Of a stretch of 64,000 nucleotides of DNA, positions 32,447 through 40,535 are shown piece after piece. The DNA lies in assembly GCF_900105385.1 (NCBI RefSeq), contig NZ_LT629772.1, forward strand, positions 2,976,001-3,040,000. The letters run 5' to 3'. Under the pieces are notes generated by a model that saw only the letters and a program-made list of their open reading frames with translations, did not search any database and was not told the origin of the DNA. The position numbers and the translations under genes are program-made. The DNA is from Microlunatus soli. GTDB lineage: Bacteria; Actinomycetota; Actinomycetes; Propionibacteriales; Propionibacteriaceae. Numbering within the stretch: the stretch's first letter is position 1; the number at the start of each line of letters is the position of its first letter.

Positions 32447-35400
32447 CTAGAGTCCGTTGGCTACGGCGGCACCGGCGGCCAGCCAGGCCCGCTGGGTCTC
32501 CGCCTTGAGCAGCGCGAACTGCAACTGACCGTCGACCATGCCGGGATCGAACGGAATCGGCACCGTCGCCCGGGTCAGCGCCTGGTAGCCGGACCGGACT
32601 CGGCGTACGTCGTTGGCGGCGGCGTTGGAGTCGGCCTGCGTGATCACCGCGACCGACTGCTGGGCCAATCGGGCCGATCGTTCGTCCCTGGATGCCAGCG
32701 CCTCCAGCAGCAGCGCGCCGGCCTCGGCATGATCATTACGGGTCGTGGTAGCGACCACCAACTGGTCGGCATGATCGATCATCCGCAACCACATCGGATC
32801 AGACTCATCGTTGCCGCTGTCGATGAAGATCAGCCGATAGTACTTGCCGAGCACGGAGTGGATGGCATCCACGTCCCGCGGCTCGATCCGCTGTTCATGG
32901 GCCAACACCATCGGCTGTGATCGCAGCACGTCGAAGCGATCCCGGGTCTGGTGGTGCACGAAGTGCGCCAGATCGGCTGCCTGGGCACCGGTGCTGAGCA
33001 GTCGCGGGACCTCCGGCAGCAGGTCGAGCAGGGTTGCCTCGTGCCCACCCTGTTCGGTCCGCCAACCGAGCGTGCCGCGGGTCTGGTTGTTGTCCCAGGC
33101 CGCCACCCCTGCGCCACCGAACAGCGCGAACACCGCCGACAGCAGGATCGTGGTCGGGGTGTTGTGGGTCGGAACGCAGGATCGGGTGAGGAACAGATGA
33201 TCATCGGCGGCAACGGCGATGCAGACTGCCTCTCCCCGGCCCGCCGGTTCGATGCTGGCGATGCCTCGGTAGGCGGTGCGTTGACCGTTGCGGGTCTGCG
33301 AGCGCTTTCGTTTCAGCCGAAACAGCTCCAGTCCGACCGGTGCCTTGATCCGCACCGTCCAGGACGGTTTGCCCGATCGCCGTTCGCCGCCGTAGGTGTA
33401 CGCGCTCGTCCCGCGCAAGGACATGGTCACCACGCAGCCGAGGGTCTCGGCGATGAACTTGACGTCGTTCGCGAGACGTTCGCTGGTCGAGGTGAACGAC
33501 GCGGCAACTCCGCGCTCACTGCTCCCGTCGGTGTCCAGCAGCCCTTGCAGCACAGCGGTCCGGGTCGGGATGTCGCCGAGTTTGTAGACCCGCGGGATGA
33601 ACTTGTGCTCACTGGTCAGCCCGTACAAACCGAGATCGACCAACGCCTTGCGCAGCGGGTTCGGCCCCGATTGCGCTGAGCGGACCAGGCGGTAGTCACA
33701 GCGATCCTTGTAGCGGATCCGCACGCCGGCCGGCAGCGTCTGCTCCACCGCTTCGACGAGTTCGGGGTCGATGGTCGAGAACGACAGTGCCGGACTGCTG
33801 ATGCTGCCATCGCCGAGCAACAGACCGATCAGGTACGGATCGAGCGGCACCGGGCTGCCGGCGAATTGAACCGGCTCGGCCGTCGGAACGAAGAACTTGT
33901 GGCGTCGACCGCGCGGACCACGATCGGTGTGCAGCCCGGCATCGCGAAGCTGGTCCGTCGTCATGATCCGCGCACCGGACTCCGCGCGGACAACCGTCGT
34001 CGCCGTCCGCGCCGGACCGACCGCCGAAAGAACGGCCGCCGGCTTGCGGCGCTGCTGGCGATAGTGCGGGTGGCACAATCCGCTGGCGATCGCCTCTCGA
34101 TCGCAGACCTCGACCGCACAATCCTGGTGTCGGCCGCGGTCATTGACTCCCTCGACTTCCCACAGATGGTCGCCATCGGCCAGCACCGAGGTGCCGTCGG
34201 TGAACGTGACCGTGAAGAGCTCGCGCTCACCCTGAGGGAAGACGCCGAGGACGGCATGGGGTCGACCGTCCCGTCCGTAGACCTGATCACCGACGGCCAG
34301 AGACCCGATCGGCCGATACCCACTGGGTGTGAGAACCGGCTCGGTGACGGCCAACGCCTTTCCCGCCCCGCCCTTACCGTTGACGATGGCGATCGTCCGC
34401 GGTCCCGGCCAATGCTGGCTGACCGCCATCATGTCGTTGCGCTCGGAGCGTTCCAGCTCGCTCGGAGCGACCTTGAAGCCGGCCCGGGACAGGAAGCCGC
34501 GGAACCCTCGTGACGCCGGTTCCTCACTCGACTCCTGGACCAGGAACGACTGACGCTGCTGCGGACCGTCCGGGATGCCGTTCTCGGTCGGCGGCTGCTG
34601 GCCGGCCGCGAACCCCTCGGCCCCGGCCTGCGCAGGCACGGTGGCTCCGTTCTCGATCGGCGCGGGCCGCCCCGCACCGACCGGTGCTGCCTGTTGCTGG
34701 GTGAGCGTCCGCTCCGACGTCGACGCCGGTGAATCAGTGGCTGCCCCGTCGCGCCGGGCCGCAGCTGCCGGCAACTGTTCGGAGTGCTGTTGGGCGACCT
34801 GCGGCTGATCGGACTGCGGTTGGCCGAACGGTCGTCGGCCGAACTGCGGCTGATTGGGCTGGGCTGCCCCGAACTGGGCCTGATCGTGCTGGGCCTGATC
34901 TTTGTTGTTCTCGGCCGATGCCGGACCGCCGGCTGGCTCGCCGCGATCAGCGCTGGTCTGCCAGACCGGCCGCGGAGCCGCGTTCGACCCGTCGGCTCCG
35001 GCGACCTCGGTTTCGGTCACTGCCGACTCGACTGCACCAGGCTCGGCGGCACCCGGCTTGGTGGCCTCGGACGAGACAGCACCGGACGCAACAGAGCTCG
35101 CTTGTGCCCCCTCGATTCCCCCAGCAGCCGCCGAGGCTTCCTTCGGCTGCGGATCCGACCGGGTCCCGACCTCGGGTGCCGACGGGGCCGACTTCTCGGA
35201 CGGGGCCGACTCGTGGAAGCGCAGCTTCGGCAGGTCTTCTTTTTTCGTCTTGCGCCGGTTCCAACGCTCCGACGGCTCCCAGACCGACTTCCAGTCCAGC
35301 CGACGCGACTCGGTCACCTCGACGGCGGAGTCCGGCTTCGGCTGATCTCCGGCCAACAACTCGCCGACCAAGGAATCGTCCTCGCTGTCCTGATCCCACC

Positions 35401-35857
35401 CGGGCTCGGCCGGTGGCTCGGTCTCGGATTCGTCGGCGACCGGCGCCGGCGGTTCGGTTTCGGATTCCTCGGCAGCCGGCGCCGGCGGGCGCAGCGCCGT
35501 CCGCGGCGACTGCGGGACCGGCGATCCGTTGTACGCCTCGCGGTTCGGCAAGGTCGGCACTCCCGGCTCGACGGTCTCCGCGGCGTCATCGACGACCGGA
35601 CTGTCGTCGGCGGCCACGTGTCCGTTCGGGTGCACGACCAGTGGCCAGTGTCCGTCCGGGCCGTTCGTGCTGACCCGGACGGGTCGACCGAGTCGCTCGG
35701 CGGTCTCGGTCACCTTGCCGATGATCGCGACCCGTGCCCGATCCAGGTCCGGTTCCGCGACCGGAAAGGTTGCGCCGCCGACGATGACTTCGCCGGTACC
35801 GTCCTCCCGAGCCACTGCCTCGATGCGAGGCCAGCTGGGCACCGTTTCATTACTCAT
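32447..35857 (-). CDS. MinD/ParA-like ATPase with long disordered N-terminus, interrupted by an intein
   Basis: 1136 residues as encoded, 737 after predicted splicing. Residues 1-90 form a small domain. Residues ~95-460 are low-complexity Pro/Ala/Glu/Gln-rich and probably disordered. A P-loop domain follows: 'GPRTIAIVNGKGGAGK' up to Lys500, then a 399-residue intein, then 'TPTTILLSAVFALFGG' from Thr900. The spliced motif GKGGAGKT is the deviant Walker A of MinD/ParA/SIMIBI ATPases. Later 'VAAWDNNQTRGTLGW' and 'YRLIFIDSGND' supply the switch regions. Such ATPases position or energise membrane machines; this one is encoded with a secretion-type locus. Start ATG 35857 has GGGGAG upstream. The three-gene operon order is cell-wall enzyme, lipoprotein, this gene. 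Confidence 0.9.
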   Translation of the reverse strand: MSNETVPSWPRIEAVAREDGTGEVIVGGATFPVAEPDLDRARVAIIGKVTETAERLGRPVRVSTNGPDGHWPLVVHPNGHVAADDSPVVDDAAETVEPGVPTLPNREAYNGSPVPQSPRTALRPPAPAAEESETEPPAPVADESETEPPAEPGWDQDSEDDSLVGELLAGDQPKPDSAVEVTESRRLDWKSVWEPSERWNRRKTKKEDLPKLRFHESAPSEKSAPSAPEVGTRSDPQPKEASAAAGGIEGAQASSVASGAVSSEATKPGAAEPGAVESAVTETEVAGADGSNAAPRPVWQTSADRGEPAGGPASAENNKDQAQHDQAQFGAAQPNQPQFGRRPFGQPQSDQPQVAQQHSEQLPAAAARRDGAATDSPASTSERTLTQQQAAPVGAGRPAPIENGATVPAQAGAEGFAAGQQPPTENGIPDGPQQRQSFLVQESSEEPASRGFRGFLSRAGFKVAPSELERSERNDMMAVSQHWPGPRTIAIVNGKGGAGKALAVTEPVLTPSGYRPIGSLAVGDQVYGRDGRPHAVLGVFPQGERELFTVTFTDGTSVLADGDHLWEVEGVNDRGRHQDCAVEVCDREAIASGLCHPHYRQQRRKPAAVLSAVGPARTATTVVRAESGARIMTTDQLRDAGLHTDRGPRGRRHKFFVPTAEPVQFAGSPVPLDPYLIGLLLGDGSISSPALSFSTIDPELVEAVEQTLPAGVRIRYKDRCDYRLVRSAQSGPNPLRKALVDLGLYGLTSEHKFIPRVYKLGDIPTRTAVLQGLLDTDGSSERGVAASFTSTSERLANDVKFIAETLGCVVTMSLRGTSAYTYGGERRSGKPSWTVRIKAPVGLELFRLKRKRSQTRNGQRTAYRGIASIEPAGRGEAVCIAVAADDHLFLTRSCVPTHNTPTTILLSAVFALFGGAGVAAWDNNQTRGTLGWRTEQGGHEATLLDLLPEVPRLLSTGAQAADLAHFVHHQTRDRFDVLRSQPMVLAHEQRIEPRDVDAIHSVLGKYYRLIFIDSGNDESDPMWLRMIDHADQLVVATTTRNDHAEAGALLLEALASRDERSARLAQQSVAVITQADSNAAANDVRRVRSGYQALTRATVPIPFDPGMVDGQLQFALLKAETQRAWLAAGAAVANGL
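33161..34357 (-). other. Class 3-like intein with LAGLIDADG endonuclease (399 residues)
   Basis: It is inserted between Lys and Thr of the Walker A motif. It begins with Ala1 ('ALAVTEPVLTPSGYRPIGSL', block A) instead of Cys or Ser. Block B ends 'DGTSVLADGDHLWEV' with Trp66. Block F reads 'AVCIAVAADDHLFL' with Cys379, and block G 'CVPTHN' is followed by Thr+1. Ala1 with Trp/Cys/Thr is the class 3 signature. In that class the block F Cys starts splicing by forming a branched intermediate. Endonuclease motifs are 'YLIGLLLGDGS' (~175-185) and 'LQGLLDTDGS' (270-279). A Cys/His cluster, C80-x4-C85-x9-C95-x2-H98, resembles a small zinc finger. Confidence 0.9.
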
Positions 35858-35989
35858 TGCCTGTTTCTCCCCTTGTTCCCGCCCAGCGCCGACGTAGCAC
35901 CCCCGCCTCAGGAATGATCCGACGCTGGACATCAGACGCAGGAACAAGGACCCCAGGTTCCAACGTGCCGGGGCGCGTGCTGGAACGAG

Positions 35990-36673
35990 TCATTGGATCG
36001 TATAGCCGACAACGGTCCATCCGGCATCCTGCGACTGACGCCGGAGGGTGACGATGTAGGTCGAACCGGTGTCGGGGAACGCGATCCAGTCGCCGGCGCC
36101 GTGGTCGACCGGGGTGACGGACACGGCCCGGACGGCGGACCGATCCGTGGTCGGCGGGGGACCGAGACCGCCCAGCCGGGTGCGTACCGAGGTCCAGCCG
36201 CGGTGCTCGGCCAACTGGTTCCAGCGCGCCCCGGGGCCGGACCGCGGCTCGGCCGCCAGCAACCGGGACCGCAGCACCGGATCCGCGAACGCGACGGCAC
36301 GGCGGACGGCATCATTGGGGCGACGGTCGAGTGCGGTGTCCCACGCCTCGAGGCGGACGACGAACGCTGTCGCCACCTGATCGGCATCGCGTCGGTCAAC
36401 CCGACGCTGGCTCGCGGTCAACCCGCGGGCCGCGTCCGGCTCGGTCGACCGGGGATCGGCAACAGCAGGCCCCGATCCCGAGCTGCCGCGCGAGGGGTGA
36501 CCGCCGGGGAACGGCCGCGCCCCCTCGGCCGACGCGGCCGACGCGGCCGGCGACGGCGCTGCGATCGGCGACGGACGCTCCCCCGATCGGTCGTCGGCCG
36601 ACTGCCCTCGCGCACAGCCGGCGGCCAACGTCAGCAGGACGAGGATCACCAGCAGACGGCTCGCCGTCATCAT
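35990..36673 (-). CDS. Lipoprotein of the secretion-like locus
   Basis: 227 residues. A lipoprotein signal 'MTASRLLVILVLLTLAAGC' with lipobox L-A-A-G-C is followed by a ~60-residue Ala/Ser/Pro linker and a folded C-terminal domain of ~140 residues (from 'ASQRRVDRRDADQVATAFVVRLEAWDTAL'). The latter has the size and layout of the NTF2-like VirB8/TcpC-type domains found in Gram-positive conjugation systems; this is a structural guess, not a recognised motif. The start overlaps the upstream cell-wall enzyme gene by 4 nt. Confidence 0.75.
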   Translation of the reverse strand: MMTASRLLVILVLLTLAAGCARGQSADDRSGERPSPIAAPSPAASAASAEGARPFPGGHPSRGSSGSGPAVADPRSTEPDAARGLTASQRRVDRRDADQVATAFVVRLEAWDTALDRRPNDAVRRAVAFADPVLRSRLLAAEPRSGPGARWNQLAEHRGWTSVRTRLGGLGPPPTTDRSAVRAVSVTPVDHGAGDWIAFPDTGSTYIVTLRRQSQDAGWTVVGYTIQ

Positions 36674-37719
36674 CCGGCCACCACACGCATGATCATCGGG
36701 CTGCGGGACCGGTAGTAGTCGTCGTTGTAGACCTGGTACCGCACGTTCAGACCGGTGCGGGGCGCCTCGATCATCTTCTGGGCGTCGAAGACCATGCCGA
36801 CATGGTCGAACGGCCCGCCGGCTCCGTTCATCTTGAAGTAGATCAGATCGCCCGCTCGTCGTTGTCGGTAAGGGATCTGTCGCAGCCGCGCCGACTCGAC
36901 CTGGGTGAAGGTGGTCCGGGTGATCTGCACCCCGACCGACTGCCAGGCGTGTTGCATCAGCGATGAGCAGTCCCAGGTGTCGGGGCCGGCCGATCCGAAG
37001 ATGTACGGCTTGCCGAGCTCGGCCTGAGCGGCGGCAATCGCCTTGCCTGCCAGCGAATCCGGTACCGCATCAGCTGCTGCGCCCGCGTCCGCGGCGGCTC
37101 CCGGATCCAGCGGGTCACCGGTGGCGGGCGTGGACAGGGTCGCCATCGTGGCAGTCACCGACCGGACGTAGTCGGTGGTCTCGGGGATCGCCGGCACCCC
37201 TGCGGCGGCCAGCACCGCGCCCGGACCTGCGTTGTAGCCGGCCAGGATCAGGTCGGTGAGCTCACCATGCACCGATCCGTCCGCCAGCCACTGTTTCATC
37301 TGTCCGCCGATCGCACACAGGTAGTCGGCTTCGCTGCCGATCGCATCGAGCGGATTGCCGGCATCGGCCCTGCCGTCGGCGTCGTAGTCCTTGCCCCAGG
37401 CCGACCAGGTCGCGGGCATGAACTGCGCGATCCCACGGGCTCCGGTGCTGGCGTTGACAGCGTCGGAGCGGAACTCCGATTCGTGTTTCAGCTGCGCCGC
37501 GATCAGGGGCGCCGAGACCTCCGGACAACGTGTCCCGGCCAAGCTGATGGCCGATCGGAACTGATCGGGAACGCTTCCAGGTAAGAGATCTGCCTCGTCG
37601 TCGCCGCCATACATCACCGCCGGGACACCGGCCGCGAGCACCAGCACGAACATCAGCAGCATGATCAACAACGGCAGCACCGCGGTGCCGATCCAGATCA
37701 TGATGCGCAGACGCAGCAC
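36670..37719 (-). CDS. Bifunctional cell-wall enzyme: SLT transglycosylase plus NlpC/P60 (VirB1-like)
   Basis: 349 residues. One membrane helix (~6-36) is followed by a lytic transglycosylase domain (~52-195) with catalytic E80 in 'QLKHESEFRSDAVN' and 'GIAQFMPATW'. A linker leads to an NlpC/P60 domain (~222-345) with Cys251 in 'WDCSSLMQHAW' and His306 in 'DHVGMVF'. Such two-domain enzymes open peptidoglycan for conjugation machines in Gram-positive bacteria. The GTG start has GGGAGGA 7 nt upstream. It heads the leftward operon and is divergent from the DUF6668 gene; the 234-bp gap between them should hold both promoters. Confidence 0.93.
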   Translation of the reverse strand: MLRLRIMIWIGTAVLPLLIMLLMFVLVLAAGVPAVMYGGDDEADLLPGSVPDQFRSAISLAGTRCPEVSAPLIAAQLKHESEFRSDAVNASTGARGIAQFMPATWSAWGKDYDADGRADAGNPLDAIGSEADYLCAIGGQMKQWLADGSVHGELTDLILAGYNAGPGAVLAAAGVPAIPETTDYVRSVTATMATLSTPATGDPLDPGAAADAGAAADAVPDSLAGKAIAAAQAELGKPYIFGSAGPDTWDCSSLMQHAWQSVGVQITRTTFTQVESARLRQIPYRQRRAGDLIYFKMNGAGGPFDHVGMVFDAQKMIEAPRTGLNVRYQVYNDDYYRSRSPMIMRVVAG

Positions 37720-37953
37720 GACTGTTCCTCCCTCATGATCGTCAACGCTCAGCCTGAATTCACCGATCTGCGGCGTCGCGCAGTTGCCGCCGGTGGATTC
37801 AGGCTAGGCCCGGTCCTGAAGGCAATCCGGGCAGTTATCCACAGATATCGGCCGATCACCCCATGGGCGGCCGGAACCGGTGGCGAATCGTGCTGTTGTT
37901 GTCCCTGTCGCACGTTGCCGTACGTGCTGCGAGCGAGTAGGGAGGTCATCGAC
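37720..37953. promoter_or_regulatory. Divergent promoter region of the secretion-like locus
   Basis: This 234-bp gap lies between the two divergent operons. It contains a TTCAGG/CCTGAA inverted pair (about 37798-37820) and one perfect DnaA-box-like TTATCCACA (37835-37843). No clear -35/-10 pair was identified by eye. A frame open across the region encodes an unlikely Cys-rich peptide and was not called. Confidence 0.4.
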
Positions 37954-38730
37954 GTGTCGGACAAGATCAACCCGTGGTTGTTGCGGCGAGCGCCGTCGTC
38001 GCCGTCGCCGGACCGACAGGATTCTGATCGTGAGCCGCTGCGGACCGGTCCTGACCGACCGCAACGCGGTGGCCGGGTCCCCGATCCGGCGTTCCGGATC
38101 GGCGTCCATGAACAGCACGGACCGCCGGCTTCGCTGTGGGTGCTGGGCGTTCACGGCGGTGCAGGCGAATCCACGATCGCCGCCTTGCGGCCCGGCTGGT
38201 CCGCCGCCGGGCACGGCTTCCCGGCGACGATACCGTCGATCAACAGGAGCGGCGGACCGGACCGGCTGGTGCTGACCTGTCGCTCCCACGTGCCGGGTCT
38301 GTCGGCGGCGCAGGCTGCGCTGATCCAGTGGGCGGGCGGCGCGATCGGCTGGTTGGAGCTGCTCGGACTGGTGATCATCGCCGACGCCCCCGGAACGTTG
38401 CCCAAACCCGCCCGCGACCTGGCGACGGTCGTCGCAGGGGGCGCGCCGAGGTGTTGGCGATTGCCGTGGTCGGAGGCCTGGCGGATGGGTGAGAACCCTC
38501 CGCCCGCAGAGCTGCCGCGCCCGGTTCGTCGGCTGCTCAGCGACCTCGACGCGCTGGTCGGCTCGTCCGACGCGCCCGCTCCACCCAGCATTGCCGGCAT
38601 CCCACCCGCGCCCGAACCCGAATTTCCCGATTCTGTAAGCCTGGAAGGAATCCACCATGCACGTTCTCGAAACGATCATCCCGCTGACCCAACACATCGC
38701 GGCGTTCGTCCCGTTGCAGATCCCCGGTGA
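37954..38730 (+). CDS. DUF6668-like protein with a degenerate P-loop
   Basis: 258 residues. The start GTG at 37954 ('VSDKINPWLLRRAPSS') has GGGAGG 7 nt upstream. The core reads 'LWVLGVHGGAGESTIAAL' (~68-85), which looks like a MinD-type P-loop with Glu replacing the catalytic Lys. 'LLGLVIIADAPGTLPKPARDLATVV' and 'WRLPWSEAWRMGE' follow. This pattern fits the actinobacterial DUF6668 family found with conjugation genes. It may be a non-hydrolysing partner of the MinD-like ATPase. Its 3' end overlaps the next gene by 74 nt. Confidence 0.75.
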   Translation: MSDKINPWLLRRAPSSPSPDRQDSDREPLRTGPDRPQRGGRVPDPAFRIGVHEQHGPPASLWVLGVHGGAGESTIAALRPGWSAAGHGFPATIPSINRSGGPDRLVLTCRSHVPGLSAAQAALIQWAGGAIGWLELLGLVIIADAPGTLPKPARDLATVVAGGAPRCWRLPWSEAWRMGENPPPAELPRPVRRLLSDLDALVGSSDAPAPPSIAGIPPAPEPEFPDSVSLEGIHHARSRNDHPADPTHRGVRPVADPR

Positions 38731-38965
38731 TCCGGCGGTCAAGCAGCCGCCCGGAACCGAAGGCATCACCGCTGTGATGGGTTGGGCCAAATGGATCGCG
38801 CTGGCGGTCTGCATCCTCGGCCTGGTGATCGCCGGCGCCCTGATGGCCATCCAGTCCCGACGCGGTGAGGGCGGCGAGCACGTCGGGAAGATCGGAATGG
38901 CCCTAGGAGGAGTTGTGGTGATCTCCGCGGCCGGATCACTGGTCGGCTTCCTGGTCAGCGCCTGA
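38657..38965 (+). CDS. Small two-helix membrane protein, VirB2/TrbC pilin-like
   Basis: 102 residues. An N-terminal hydrophobic stretch and processing-like region is followed by two membrane helices, 'WAKWIALAVCILGLVIAGALMAI' (~44-66) and 'IGMALGGVVVISAAGSLVGFLV' (~79-100), with a basic loop between them ('QSRRGEGGEHVGK'). This hairpin topology is that of VirB2/TrbC pilins, and the gene occupies the matching place ahead of SCO6880 and VirB4. GGAAGGAA 7 nt before the ATG gives a strong ribosome site, as expected of an abundant subunit. Confidence 0.7.
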   Translation: MHVLETIIPLTQHIAAFVPLQIPGDPAVKQPPGTEGITAVMGWAKWIALAVCILGLVIAGALMAIQSRRGEGGEHVGKIGMALGGVVVISAAGSLVGFLVSA

Positions 38966-38975
38966 CCGCGACCCT

Positions 38976-39010
38976 GCATTGTTGATCATGAACCCGCATT
39001 GTTGATCATG
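38976..39010. repeat. Direct repeat of GCATTGTTGATCATG
   Basis: Two identical 15-mers, 38976-38990 and 38996-39010, lie 20 bp apart in the short gap before the SCO6880-like gene. Each includes the palindrome TGATCA. They lie just before the ribosome site AGGAGG (about 39014-39019), so they may influence translation or be a protein-binding pair. Confidence 0.6.
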
Positions 39011-39029
39011 GACAGGAGGCAAGCCGCCG

Positions 39030-40535
39030 ATGAGTGATCTCACCGCCAAGGCATCGCGATCGTACGGCAATTGGCGCCGGCCGAGCTCCGCCGGCCTGCT
39101 CGGCCTCGGCTCGATCGGCACAGCGGTGCTGCTCGGCGGTCTGATCATGGTCGTGGTGACCGTGATGACGGCCGGCATCGTCGCCGCCGGCATCGTCGCG
39201 GCCGCCCTGGTCGGGACGCTGGGACTGGTGGTGTTCAAGGACGCGCACGGCCTGAGTCTGTTGGCCCGCGCCGGTGCCCGGGTCGGCTGGTGGTCGACGC
39301 GCACCCGTGGTCAGCACCTCTACCGATCCGGTCCGCTCGGTGCCGCGCCGTGGGGCAGCCACCAGCTCCCCGGTCTGGCCGCACCGACCCGACTCAGTGA
39401 ACATCAGGACTCCTACGGCCGCCCGTTCGCGTTGCTGTACACGCCGGCCACCGGGAGCTTCTCGGTGGTGATCGGCACCGAGCCGGACGGTGCCGCGCTG
39501 GTCGACCAGGAACAGGTCGACGACTGGGTGGCCGACTGGGGTCATTGGCTGGCCAACCTGGGCGACGAACTCGGCATCCAGGGGGCCGCCGTGACCATCG
39601 AGACCGCGCCGGATTCGGGCACCCGGCTGCAACGAGAGGTCGCGGCCAACACCGACCCGGACGCTCCCGAATTCGCCCGGGCGATGCTCGCCGAGACCGT
39701 GCTCCGCTATCCGGTCGGCTCCTCCACGGTCAAGGCGTTCGTCAGCATCACCTACTCCGCCGTGCCGCGAGCGGGCGCGAAGAGGCGGTCGACCGACGAG
39801 ATGGCGCGCGAGCTCGCTTCCCGGCTCCCGGGGCTGACCGCAGGGCTCCAGGCCACCGGTGCGGGTGCGGCCCATCCGTTGTCGGCCCGCGAGCTCTGCG
39901 AGACGGTGCGGGTCGCCTACGACCCGTCCGCGGCGCTGCTGATCGACCAGGCTCACGCCAACGGTGACGATCCGGAGCTGTCCTGGACCGACATCGGCCC
40001 GTCCGCGGCGGAGGCCGGCTGGGACGGCTACCGTCACGACGGCGCCTACTCCTGCACCTGGGCGATGACCCAGGCGCCGCGGGGCAACGTCCAATCCTCG
40101 GTGTTGGGCCGACTACTGGCACCGCACCGCGACATCGCCCGCAAGCGCGTCACCTTGTTGTACCGACCGATCGATGCCGCCCGAGCAGCGGCGATGGTGG
40201 AGGCCGATCTGCGAGCAGCAGAGTTCCGGCAGACATCGACCAACAAGCCGGCGGCCCGCGACGTGCTCGCGGTGCGCGCCGCGGCAGCGACGGCCGGTGA
40301 GGAGGCCGGCGGTGCGGGCTTGATCAACTTCGGCATGTTGATCACGGCGACGGTCACCGGTGCCGACCAGCGGGCCGACGCGCTGGCAGCCATCGACAAT
40401 CTGTCGGCCACCGCCCGGCTCCGGGTGCGTCCGGTCTACGGGAGCCAGGACAGCGCCTTCGCTGCCGCATTGCCACTCGGTCTGGTGTTGGCCAAACACC
40501 TGCGGCTGCCCGCCGAACTGAGGGAGAAGCTGTGA
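39030..40535 (+). CDS. SCO6880 family conjugation/secretion protein
   Basis: 501 residues. Two close membrane helices (~25-75) follow an N-terminal 'SRSYGNWRRPSSAGLLGLGSIG'. The rest is a large soluble domain with segments 'FALLYTPATGSFSVVIGTEPDGAALVDQEQVDDWVADWG' and 'AYSCTWAMTQAPRG' typical of the SCO6880 family. In Gram-positive systems these proteins sit between PrgI/VirB3-like and VirB4 functions. The stop overlaps the VirB4-like GTG by 4 nt, which indicates tight coupling. Confidence 0.87.
   Translation: MSDLTAKASRSYGNWRRPSSAGLLGLGSIGTAVLLGGLIMVVVTVMTAGIVAAGIVAAALVGTLGLVVFKDAHGLSLLARAGARVGWWSTRTRGQHLYRSGPLGAAPWGSHQLPGLAAPTRLSEHQDSYGRPFALLYTPATGSFSVVIGTEPDGAALVDQEQVDDWVADWGHWLANLGDELGIQGAAVTIETAPDSGTRLQREVAANTDPDAPEFARAMLAETVLRYPVGSSTVKAFVSITYSAVPRAGAKRRSTDEMARELASRLPGLTAGLQATGAGAAHPLSARELCETVRVAYDPSAALLIDQAHANGDDPELSWTDIGPSAAEAGWDGYRHDGAYSCTWAMTQAPRGNVQSSVLGRLLAPHRDIARKRVTLLYRPIDAARAAAMVEADLRAAEFRQTSTNKPAARDVLAVRAAAATAGEEAGGAGLINFGMLITATVTGADQRADALAAIDNLSATARLRVRPVYGSQDSAFAAALPLGLVLAKHLRLPAELREKL

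Noticed and set aside
37835-37843. Perfect DnaA box (TTATCCACA), with others at 46614-46622 and a near match near 54637, close to gyrB
   Set aside because: The boxes are single and far apart, one lies inside a coding region, and there is no AT-rich unwinding region or dnaA/dnaN gene. This is not an origin.
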